A stretch of DNA of 9,474 bases from Cellvibrionaceae bacterium (GTDB lineage Bacteria; Pseudomonadota; Gammaproteobacteria; Pseudomonadales; Cellvibrionaceae): NCBI GenBank assembly GCA_025800435.1, contig JAOXRV010000199.1, forward strand, positions 1-9,474, read 5' to 3'. The notes under the pieces are model-generated. The model saw only the letters and a list, made by a program, of their open reading frames with translations, did no database searches and was not told the origin of the DNA. The translations under genes and the position numbers were made by a program. Below are positions 1 to 5,333 of this stretch, one piece after another; the stretch's first letter is position 1, and each line of letters starts with the position of its first letter.

Positions 1-19
1 CCAGGAAAACTGTGACTGG

Positions 20-37
20 GGTAGCTCTGAATAACTC
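20..37 (+). repeat. half copy of the 37-bp palindromic element
   Basis: This 18-bp stretch, GGTAGCTCTGAATAACTC, matches one end of the two complete 37-bp elements in the window. It differs by one base from the copy at 8791-8827 and by two from the copy at 51-87. It is inverted relative to the neighbouring end at 70-87, so positions 25-37 and 70-82 form a perfect 13-bp inverted repeat. No second end and no flanking duplication are visible, so it is best read as a solitary or truncated end. Confidence 0.7.
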
Positions 38-50
38 AACAGACTGCTAG

Positions 51-87
51 GGCACCTCTGAGCATCATCGAGTTATTCAGAGACACC
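51..87 (-). mobile_element. 37-bp palindromic MITE/REP-like element, copy A
   Basis: This short element has imperfect terminal inverted repeats, GGTGTCTCTGA read on the minus strand against GGCACCTCTGA at the other end. It is flanked on both sides by CTAG (47-50 and 88-91). It aligns without gaps to the element at 8791-8827 with 31 of 37 identities, and five of the six differences are transitions. The right-hand CTAG supplies the TAG stop codon of the bacterioferritin gene, so the element starts directly after that stop. A transcript would fold into a 15-bp stem with three G-U pairs and a 15-nt loop. No U-tract follows, so a terminator role is not supported. The CTAG flanks resemble the YTAR target duplication of IS5-subgroup elements; the IS assignment is inference. 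Confidence 0.65.
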
Positions 88-555
88 CTAGCTAACGGAT
101 TGAATATAGTTATTTAGGCCCATTTTATCAATTAGGCCCAGCTGTTTGCGCAGCCAATACTCGTGATCCACCTCGGTATCATCGAGCATCTTTAACATCA
201 CATCGCGGCTAACGTAATCTTTCACCGTCTCCGCATAGGCCATGGCTTGCTTTAGCTCGTTACCCACGTGCAGCTCTAGGTCAAGGTCGCTCTGCAGCAT
301 GCTGGGCACATCAGTACCGATATTCATGGGCGAGCGCTTAGCCATATTGGGCACGCCACCGAGGAACAAAATTCGGCGAATGAGCAGATCCGCGTGGCCC
401 AGCTCATCATCCCGCTCGTGACCGATCCGCTCATACAGCTTGGTCAGCCCCCAATCCTCGTACATACGCGAATGAACAAAATACTGATCGACCGCCGTTA
501 GCTCGTACTCCAGTAATTTATTTAGCCAATCAATTACGCCTGTATCACTTTGCAT
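88..555 (-). CDS. bfr: bacterioferritin, FtnA-like subunit without the haem methionine
   Basis: Cytoplasmic iron-storage protein that oxidises Fe(II) at a di-iron centre and stores it as mineral in a 24-subunit shell. The start at 555 gives 155 residues, the usual family length, and follows an AGAGG ribosome site; an in-frame start further upstream lacks such support. Ferroxidase ligands are visible as E18, E51, H54, E94, E128 and H131. The last pair is shifted by one residue relative to E. coli Bfr (E127/H130), in the local context DDTEVDHEYW, which matches what I remember of Pseudomonas aeruginosa FtnA (formerly BfrA). Position 52, the haem-ligating methionine in E. coli Bfr, is leucine here, so this subunit probably cannot bind interface haem alone and may co-assemble with a haem-type Bfr encoded elsewhere. 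No bfd ferredoxin gene is adjacent. The stop codon lies inside the CTAG flank of the 37-bp element. Confidence 0.93.
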   Translation of the reverse strand: MQSDTGVIDWLNKLLEYELTAVDQYFVHSRMYEDWGLTKLYERIGHERDDELGHADLLIRRILFLGGVPNMAKRSPMNIGTDVPSMLQSDLDLELHVGNELKQAMAYAETVKDYVSRDVMLKMLDDTEVDHEYWLRKQLGLIDKMGLNNYIQSVS

Positions 556-601
556 AGCAACACCTCTAACTCTTAAACCCAAATAGACAGCAAATACCAT
601 A

Positions 602-617
602 GGGGCTTCCCAGCCCC
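602..617. other. 6-bp GC hairpin upstream of bfr
   Basis: GGGGCT and AGCCCC are perfect complements around a 4-nt loop, 47 bp upstream of the bfr start. It lies in the 187-bp gap between bfr and ybbJ, and there is no U-tract on either side. It could be part of the bfr leader, but I could not place a convincing promoter in this gap, so its role is open. I see no Fur box that I would defend. Confidence 0.35.
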
Positions 618-742
618 GCAAACCGCTTTGCTAAGATCCTTCGTAGCATAGCGCCCCACACAAACATTTACCAGTTTTTCCTTAAAAAACAAGGTGTTAA
701 GAAGATTTATCAGGAGCAACTGGGAATAGTTTCGGTTTAGTT

Positions 743-1201
743 TCACAGCGCTTCACAACGCAGTAACTCATCCTCAACGATATCGGTAACCACTACCATC
801 ATGCCTTCGGCAAGGCCATCGGTATCGGCAATTGCCCACAGTGTATCGCCAATTTTTACTTTGGGGCTGTGCCCAGCGCCCAGCACCAGCCTGCCCTTGG
901 CCCCAATTAAACCCGCTAAACGGTTATTAAGCTGCGGGTGATCATCTTGCGCTTGCATCAAACCGCGCAGACGGGTTACCGCAAGATAGCTAAACACCAC
1001 CGACGTTAGCGAGTACACCATCAACGCCCACTGCCAGCTTAAATCCCCCAAGATTAAATGCAGCACCCCGGTAAACACCGCCCCGGCTGCCGCCCCCAGA
1101 AAAAAGCCGCCGGGCAGCACCACTTCCACAATCAATAGCAGGGTGGCCAGGCTAAACCAGTGGAAGTAGCCCATTTCACTGATAAATTGAATCGCGTTCA
1201 T
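743..1201 (-). CDS. ybbJ: NfeD-family inner-membrane protein (YbbJ-like)
   Basis: Short NfeD protein of 152 residues, partner of the stomatin-like protein encoded just upstream. The start at 1201 has a GGAGG site six bases away; an ATG eight codons earlier has no such support. The N-terminal part carries about three hydrophobic segments (roughly residues 11-30, 31-52 and 57-78). After a hydrophilic linker, residues about 90-152 form the predicted cytoplasmic OB-fold domain typical of NfeD (IGAKGRL, KVKIGDTLWAI). The N-terminal serine-protease domain of long NfeD proteins is absent, as in E. coli YbbJ. E. coli has the same qmcA-ybbJ order. The likely role is as a partner or modulator of the QmcA oligomer in the inner membrane; the exact biochemical function of the family is not settled. 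Confidence 0.9.
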   Translation of the reverse strand: MNAIQFISEMGYFHWFSLATLLLIVEVVLPGGFFLGAAAGAVFTGVLHLILGDLSWQWALMVYSLTSVVFSYLAVTRLRGLMQAQDDHPQLNNRLAGLIGAKGRLVLGAGHSPKVKIGDTLWAIADTDGLAEGMMVVVTDIVEDELLRCEAL

Positions 1202-1237
1202 AATCGCCTCCAAAGTGTAAATCATGGTATTTATAGT

Positions 1238-1253
1238 CGGCCCCGAGGGGCCG
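1238..1253 (-). other. GC-rich hairpin between qmcA and ybbJ
   Basis: CGGCCC and GGGCCG pair around a CGAG tetraloop in the 56-bp gap between the two genes. On the coding strand the stem is followed by GACTATAAATACC rather than a run of U, so it is unlikely to be a full intrinsic terminator. It could stabilise or process the transcript and lower ybbJ expression relative to qmcA. Confidence 0.5.
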
Positions 1254-1257
1254 GTTT

Positions 1258-2181
1258 CTAGCTGGTTTGGCCGCTTTTATTGGACTCAATCAGGTCTTTT
1301 ACCCCAGCGATAGAGCCAATCACACCGGCCGCCTCCAGCGGCATCATGATGGTTTTTGAGTTATCCGCCGCGGCGATAGCCCCCAAAGCGTCCACATACT
1401 TTTGCGCCACAAAGTAGTTAATGGCCTGGCTGTCACCTTCGGCAATGGCCTTGCTCACCATCGCTGTTGCACGGGCTTCCGCCTGGGCCTCACGTTCGCG
1501 GGCCTCGGCCTCCAAGAAAGCGGACTGACGCTCACCTTCGGCACGCAAAATTTGCGAGCGTTTTTCACCTTCGGCCACCTTAATTGCTGATTCACGCTCA
1601 CCCTCAGCTAACAGAATCTGGGCGCGCTTTTCACGCTCTGCCTTCATCTGGTTGGCCATCGAATCCACCAGATCGCGCGGTGGCGTAATATCTCGAATTT
1701 CAATTCGGGTCACTTTGATTCCCCAGGGGTTGGTGGCTTCATCGACCTTGATCAACAGCGCACTATTAATCTGATCGCGGTTCGAGAGCATGGCGTCCAA
1801 CTCCATCGAACCCAGCACCGCACGGATATTCGTCATCACCAGGTTTTGCATGGCTCGCTCTAGGTTATTGACCTCGTAAGACGCCTTGACCGGATCGATT
1901 ACCTGATAGAAACAAACTGCGTCGGTGGTCACCATGGCGTTGTCCGAGGAAATCACTTCCTGGGGCACCACATCCAGAACCTGCTCCATCACAATTTGCT
2001 TATGACCGATAGTGTCGATAATCGGCACGATCAAATGCAGGCCAGGCCTTAGGGTACGGGTGTATTTACCAAAGCGCTCTACCGTCCACTGTTCCCCCTG
2101 GGGTACCTGTTTAACCCCCTTAAGAATTAAAACCAGGGCGAAAAAGGCCAATACAATAGGGAATATACTGTACTCAAACAT
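1258..2181 (-). CDS. qmcA: SPFH/stomatin-like membrane protein QmcA
   Basis: Inner-membrane SPFH (band 7) protein of 307 residues; E. coli QmcA has 305 and is alike throughout. In E. coli, QmcA was linked to membrane protein quality control because extra copies relieve defects of ftsH htpX cells. Residues about 5-21 form one N-terminal membrane segment, followed directly by KQVPQGEQWTVERFGKYTRTL, the start of the band-7 domain (to about residue 180). Further hallmarks are MTNIRAVLGSMELD, VDEATNPWGIKVTRIEIRDI and, from about 178 to 240, a long charged coiled coil with repeated AEGE(R/K) motifs. The C-terminus holds NYFVAQKYVDALG and MMPLEAAGVIGSIAG, also as in QmcA. The start is supported by AGAGG eight bases upstream. 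It is first in a two-gene unit with ybbJ, which starts 56 bp beyond its stop. Confidence 0.95.
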   Translation of the reverse strand: MFEYSIFPIVLAFFALVLILKGVKQVPQGEQWTVERFGKYTRTLRPGLHLIVPIIDTIGHKQIVMEQVLDVVPQEVISSDNAMVTTDAVCFYQVIDPVKASYEVNNLERAMQNLVMTNIRAVLGSMELDAMLSNRDQINSALLIKVDEATNPWGIKVTRIEIRDITPPRDLVDSMANQMKAEREKRAQILLAEGERESAIKVAEGEKRSQILRAEGERQSAFLEAEAREREAQAEARATAMVSKAIAEGDSQAINYFVAQKYVDALGAIAAADNSKTIMMPLEAAGVIGSIAGVKDLIESNKSGQTS

Positions 2182-2206
2182 AACTATTACCTCTCATTGG
2201 TTTATT

Positions 2207-2283
2207 TTGTTACGTATTCTTAACGCGAGGTAAATACTAGGGAAATTTAAATGGAAATACAAGAATTGTTACGTATAATTAAC
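2207..2283. repeat. 18-bp direct repeat in the divergent control region
   Basis: TTGTTACGTATTCTTAAC at 2207-2224 and TTGTTACGTATAATTAAC at 2266-2283 agree at 16 of 18 positions, 59 bp apart. Each copy contains TACGTA and the inverted half sites GTTA and TAAC eight bases apart. The first copy lies in the predicted qmcA leader, just past its likely transcription start. The second lies upstream of the qmcA -35 element and contains TATAAT (2274-2279), the best -10 candidate for the plus-strand DUF6471 gene. The arrangement fits paired operators of one regulator acting on both directions; the regulator is unknown. Confidence 0.55.
2234..2262 (-). promoter_or_regulatory. candidate sigma-70 promoter for qmcA-ybbJ
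   Basis: On the minus strand TTGTAT is separated by exactly 17 bases from TAGTAT (2234-2239). Transcription would start near 2227, leaving a leader of roughly 45 nt before the qmcA start at 2181. Match to consensus is moderate (three and four of six), but the spacing is ideal and no better pair is seen in the gap. Confidence 0.45.
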
Positions 2284-2309
2284 ACAACTTACCAATAAAC
2301 GGTTAAATA

Positions 2310-2591
2310 ATGAGCAAAATATTCAGCAGCCCAGAGATGAGCGAAACCATTCGCCGCTACTTCGCCATTGAAAAGAACCTGCGCGGGCTCGATTACAAGA
2401 GCCTAAGCCAGCGCCTGGCCGAAGCCGGGGTGGCGCAATCGGAGGGTAACTTGCGGGTGAAAATGACCACAGGAAAGCTCGGAACCCCCTTGTTTTTACA
2501 CTTATTAATGGCAATGGAAATACAACAGTTAGACCTGGGACAAGTTCGCACTATTTACCAGCAGGTATGTAAAGAGCTGAAAAAAACTTAG
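2310..2591 (+). CDS. DUF6471-family small helix-turn-helix-like protein
   Basis: A 93-residue cytoplasmic protein that I recognise as DUF6471 by the pattern of an initial helix, then LSQRLAEAGVAQSEGNLRVKMTTGKLGTPLFLHLLMAMEI split over residues about 29-70. The spacing resembles a compact lambda-repressor-like helix-turn-helix: LDYKSLSQRLAEAG as first helix and turn, and SEGNLRVKMTTGK as possible recognition helix. DNA binding is inferred from the fold resemblance; no target is known to me. The start ATG at 2310 has no strong ribosome site (ACGGTTAAATA precedes it). The gene is divergent from qmcA, and one copy of the 18-bp repeat covers its probable -10 box, so autoregulation and control of qmcA are possible. 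No ligand-binding domain is present. Confidence 0.75.
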   Translation: MSKIFSSPEMSETIRRYFAIEKNLRGLDYKSLSQRLAEAGVAQSEGNLRVKMTTGKLGTPLFLHLLMAMEIQQLDLGQVRTIYQQVCKELKKT

Positions 2592-2615
2592 CAGCCGCCC
2601 AGGCTTTGCTATACT
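2588..2615 (+). promoter_or_regulatory. candidate promoter for the 107-residue protein
   Basis: TTAGCA (2588-2593) and TATACT (2610-2615) are separated by 16 bases, and the -10 is preceded by TGC, an extended -10 signature. Transcription would start near 2622, about 30 nt before the start at 2652. The -35 overlaps the stop codon of the DUF6471 gene. Confidence 0.5.
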
Positions 2616-2651
2616 TGCCCACTGAGCCGGCCAAGTGATTGTGCAATTAAG

Positions 2652-2975
2652 GTGAAACCAAGCAAAACCAAAGCCCAAATTCGGGCAGAGATCCACAGCC
2701 AGGTGCAGCAGTATTTGCGCCAGGGTGGTGAGGTTTGCGCCTATGAAAAGGGCGTCAGCGGCTTGGACCAGCAGTGTAAGCTGCGCAACCCCTTTAGTCC
2801 CGGCCCCAGCCAGCCCAGCCCTCAACCACGCACCCCGGTACTAGAAGCCGTTAAAGCTATTGACGCCCGCCGTCAAAAAAGCAAAGTTAAAACCCCAAGC
2901 CGCCGCCCTAAAAAGATTTTATTGCGCGATGATTTTGGCGATCCCATTCGCTGGGTTTGGCAAGACGCCCAGTAA
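2652..2975 (+). CDS. small basic protein of unknown function
   Basis: I do not recognise this 107-residue protein as a named family. It is strongly basic and hydrophilic, with no membrane segment or signal peptide. Residues about 6-30 form a predicted helix ending in YLRQGGEV; a proline-rich linker follows (about 47-62), then a helix VLEAVKAIDARR (63-74), a Lys/Arg-rich stretch (75-90) and a compact C-terminal motif LLRDDFGDPIRWVW that looks like a conserved docking segment. The start is GTG at 2652; there is no ATG in the frame nearby, and AAGG directly next to the start is too close to be a proper ribosome site, so the true start is uncertain. Basic tracts suggest nucleic-acid or RNA polymerase binding, which is inference. 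It follows the DUF6471 gene by 60 bp and probably has its own promoter. Confidence 0.7.
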   Translation: MKPSKTKAQIRAEIHSQVQQYLRQGGEVCAYEKGVSGLDQQCKLRNPFSPGPSQPSPQPRTPVLEAVKAIDARRQKSKVKTPSRRPKKILLRDDFGDPIRWVWQDAQ

Positions 2976-3017
2976 ACTAGCCCGAAGTCTTAGCAAAGTA
3001 TTTTTACCGCTGGTGTT

Positions 3018-3075
3018 ATTTGGTACGAAGATACCAAATGGAACCTCCAGCCTTTTCCTGTGATCAATACCAAAT
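3018..3075. repeat. three copies of TACCAAAT upstream of the EAL gene
   Basis: ATTTGGTA (3018-3025) and TACCAAAT (3032-3039) form a perfect 8-bp inverted repeat around six bases. A third copy, TACCAAAT at 3068-3075, lies 36 bp downstream of the second in direct orientation, and both are preceded by A. The spacing is a little over three helical turns, as expected for sites bound cooperatively on one face of DNA. They lie in the 137-bp gap before the EAL gene, so an operator is the natural reading. I could not identify a matching regulator or a convincing promoter. Confidence 0.5.
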
Positions 3076-3112
3076 AATAATTCAACAACACAAAGCACAG
3101 GGAGCAGACAGG

Positions 3113-4345
3113 ATGCCAGAGCGACAATCCATTCGGTGCCTATTGCTCGATAATAACGAGCAGGCATTAAACTGTCTGGAGCAGCAATTACACGCTCAGG
3201 GGGTCTTTCAAACCCGGCTCTGCCAAAGCCCGGATGATGCCTTACAAACCCTGGCCGCTGGCGATCACTTTGATATTGTTTTTACCAAGCTGCACATGCC
3301 CCAGTTCGACGGCATCGAAATGATTCGCCATTTAAACCAACAGCCCCAGCCCAGCGCGGTGGTGTTAACTGATTGCCGCGACAACAAGTTATTGGGCAGT
3401 GTCGATCTGCTGGCCAGAGAAAAAGGTATGCAGTTACTTGGGGCTTTAGACCGCCGCCCCAACAAGCAGACACTGGCCAATATGCTCGATAACTACGACC
3501 CCAATTACCGCCGCCACTGCCAACCCCCGCGCTTGGCATTGAGCCCAAGCATGTTGCGCAGCGCTATTTTTCAGCGCCAGATAGAAGCGTTTTTTCAACC
3601 CCAAATTTGTGTTAACAGCGGCCGGTTAGTCGGCGCCGAGGCACTGGCCTACTGGCGTCATCCGGGCAAGGGCATTATCTCGGCCGATCATTTTATTCCC
3701 CTGGCCGAACAGTGCGGACTAATACCCGAGCTGACGCGCCTGGTGTTTCAATTTTGCTGCCGTCAATTACAAACATGGCTAAAACAGGGGATCAACATAA
3801 GTTTATCCATTAACTTATCTCCACTTAATTTAGATTGTTTAAACCTGCCCGAAACACTTTGTGAGATTACCCAGCGCTATAATTTAAAACCCGAGCAAAT
3901 TATTATCGAACTGACTGAATCGAGGGTATTACAAGATTTGCCCACCAGTTTGGATATTTTATCACGGCTTAGGCTGCGCGGCTTTCAGCTGTCACTGGAC
4001 GATTACGGCACCGGTCATTCATCACTGGAAAAACTACGCCAAATACCGTTTACCGAATTAAAAATAGACAAGGGCTTTATCAGGGCGGCCAGCCGCCAAC
4101 AAGACAGCTTACGCATCTTGGAATCCATTGTAGAACTCTCAAAAAAACTGGAACTTAAATGCGTCGCCGAGGGCATAGAAACCCCTCAAGACTGGGAGCT
4201 GGTACAAGGCTTACGGTGCGATACCGCCCAAGGCTACTATATTGCCAAGCCTCTATCCAATTTAAAATTTGAAAGCTGGGCCAAACACTACCGCCGCGGC
4301 CTGCTTTCGTCCCGGGCTAAACCACGCCTACAGCCCGTGCGATAA
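3113..4345 (+). CDS. receiver-EAL c-di-GMP phosphodiesterase with degenerate receiver
   Basis: Soluble 410-residue protein with an N-terminal receiver domain (about 7-125) and a C-terminal EAL domain (about 148-385), the layout of Pseudomonas RocR and PvrR. It is predicted to hydrolyse cyclic di-GMP to pGpG. EAL active-site residues all appear intact: E176 in GAEAL, N234 in SINLSP, E266 and E269 in ELTES, D296-D297 in DDYGTG, K317 in ELKID, E353 in AEGIET and Q373 in AQGYY. The receiver is degenerate: the acidic pocket is D13-N14 instead of paired acids, the phosphoacceptor position (before LHMP) is K59 rather than Asp, and the conserved Lys appears as R114/R115, though T86 remains. Phosphorylation is therefore unlikely. 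The start at 3113 is chosen for its GGGAG site; in-frame starts at 3020 (TTG) and 3038 would add a tail unlike a receiver. The 3' end overlaps the DUF3094 gene. Confidence 0.92.
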   Translation: MPERQSIRCLLLDNNEQALNCLEQQLHAQGVFQTRLCQSPDDALQTLAAGDHFDIVFTKLHMPQFDGIEMIRHLNQQPQPSAVVLTDCRDNKLLGSVDLLAREKGMQLLGALDRRPNKQTLANMLDNYDPNYRRHCQPPRLALSPSMLRSAIFQRQIEAFFQPQICVNSGRLVGAEALAYWRHPGKGIISADHFIPLAEQCGLIPELTRLVFQFCCRQLQTWLKQGINISLSINLSPLNLDCLNLPETLCEITQRYNLKPEQIIIELTESRVLQDLPTSLDILSRLRLRGFQLSLDDYGTGHSSLEKLRQIPFTELKIDKGFIRAASRQQDSLRILESIVELSKKLELKCVAEGIETPQDWELVQGLRCDTAQGYYIAKPLSNLKFESWAKHYRRGLLSSRAKPRLQPVR

Positions 4346-4511
4346 GCCAGCTCGTTAAACCCAGGGCAAATAGCACTAACCACACCAGCAGCAACAAGCG
4401 CCAGGGCCGAAAGGGTTTGCGCTCAATACTGTTAACCCCTGAATTTATAACCCGGTCAACTCTCGCCTGATCCTCAGCGCTGAGTTTAGGCCCGTCTTCT
4501 ACTGTGGCCAT
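4317..4511 (-). CDS. DUF3094-family single-pass membrane peptide
   Basis: A 64-residue protein recognised as DUF3094 by the block SAEDQARVDRVINSGVNSIE followed by RKPFRPWRLL (residues about 11-40). Residues about 39-60 form one membrane helix, so it is probably an inner-membrane peptide with a cytoplasmic N-terminus, judging from the positive KPFRPWR next to the membrane. The family function is unknown to me. The start ATG at 4511 has AGGGAG immediately before it, closer than usual, with GGCGGG a little further upstream; no better start is visible. It starts 37 bp after the nuclease gene on the same strand and is probably cotranscribed with it. Its last 29 bp overlap the end of the opposing EAL gene. 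Confidence 0.85.
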   Translation of the reverse strand: MATVEDGPKLSAEDQARVDRVINSGVNSIERKPFRPWRLLLLVWLVLFALGLTSWLIARAVGVV

Positions 4512-4548
4512 CTCCCTGCCCGCCTTTGTTATTGTTGTGTGAGAAAAT

Positions 4549-5322
4549 TTACCGCAACACCAATTTATAATCAATCCACATCGGCGCGTGATCAGAATAG
4601 CGCGGCTCGCGCTGAATATGCCAATCGTAAGCTTTTTTGGCAATATTGGGGGTAACCACATGGTAGTCCAAACGCCAGCCTACATCCTTTACATAGGCCT
4701 GGCCGCGGTTTGACCACCAGGTATAAATTTCATCCTGACAGAGATTGCGAAACACATCGACCCAGCCGTGGTCGTCGTAAATTTTATCCAACCAGGCCCG
4801 CTCCTCGGGTAAAAAGCCCGAGTTTTTGCGGTTGCCGCGCCAGTTTTTTAAATCGATTTCTTTGTGGCAAATATTCCAGTCGGCGCAGATAATAAATTTT
4901 TCGCCACTGGCCATCATCTCATTGAGCCGCGCCTCTAGTTTATCCATAAACTCGTATTTAACCGCCTGACGCAGATCGCCACTGGAGCCAGAGGGCATAT
5001 ACAGAGAAACAATCGTGACATTGCGAAAACGCGCCTCGATCCAGCGGCCCTCGCTATCGGCCGGATCCCAGCCCAGGCCACAAATGACCTCGCGGGGTTT
5101 CACCCGGCTGTATAAGGCCACACCGCTATAGCCTTTTTTCTCGGCATCAAACACAAAGCGATGATAACCGGCGGGAAAAAACACTTCGTCTTCAAGCTGA
5201 TGCTCTTGAGCCTTGGTCTCTTGAATGCACAACACATCCACATCCTGCTCGGCAAACCACTCAAAAAAACCCTTGCGCGCCGCCGAGCGAATGCCGTTGG
5301 CGTTAAAACTCATAATGCGCAT
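4549..5322 (-). CDS. xth: exodeoxyribonuclease III / AP endonuclease (ExoA/NApe type)
   Basis: Base-excision repair enzyme of the exonuclease-endonuclease-phosphatase fold that cleaves DNA at abasic sites and trims 3' blocking groups. The 257-residue length and motifs match the ExoA/Neisseria NApe branch rather than E. coli XthA: N7 in SFNANGIRSA, E35 in IQETKA, Y108 in LYMPSGSSGD, D148 and N150 in ADWNICHKEID, LKNWRGNRKNSGFLPEERAW, then WWSNRGQAYVKDVGWRLDY with D219, and D244-H245 in SDHAPM. All expected metal and catalytic residues are present, which separates it from the Pseudomonas Crc regulator, a degenerate relative. The start at 5322 follows a GGGGG ribosome site and begins with the family-typical MRI; a longer in-frame version would overlap the upstream gene. 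It lies 11 bp after the unknown membrane-anchored protein and 37 bp before the DUF3094 gene. Confidence 0.94.
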   Translation of the reverse strand: MRIMSFNANGIRSAARKGFFEWFAEQDVDVLCIQETKAQEHQLEDEVFFPAGYHRFVFDAEKKGYSGVALYSRVKPREVICGLGWDPADSEGRWIEARFRNVTIVSLYMPSGSSGDLRQAVKYEFMDKLEARLNEMMASGEKFIICADWNICHKEIDLKNWRGNRKNSGFLPEERAWLDKIYDDHGWVDVFRNLCQDEIYTWWSNRGQAYVKDVGWRLDYHVVTPNIAKKAYDWHIQREPRYSDHAPMWIDYKLVLR

Positions 5323-5333
5323 ACTGCCCCCTA

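Noticed and set aside
673..689. GTTTTT and AAAAAC inverted repeat between bfr and ybbJ as a terminator
   Set aside because: The stem would be almost only A-U pairs and weak; it is better seen as AT-rich intergenic sequence.
1238..1253. GC-rich hairpin after qmcA as an intrinsic terminator
   Set aside because: No T-run follows the stem on the transcribed strand and ybbJ, the conserved partner, begins shortly after, so full termination is unlikely.
4549..5322. Reading the nuclease gene as the Pseudomonas catabolite repression protein Crc
   Set aside because: Crc is a degenerate relative of this fold. Here E35, Y108, D148, N150, D219 and H245 are all in their catalytic contexts, and the sequence follows ExoA/NApe enzymes more closely.
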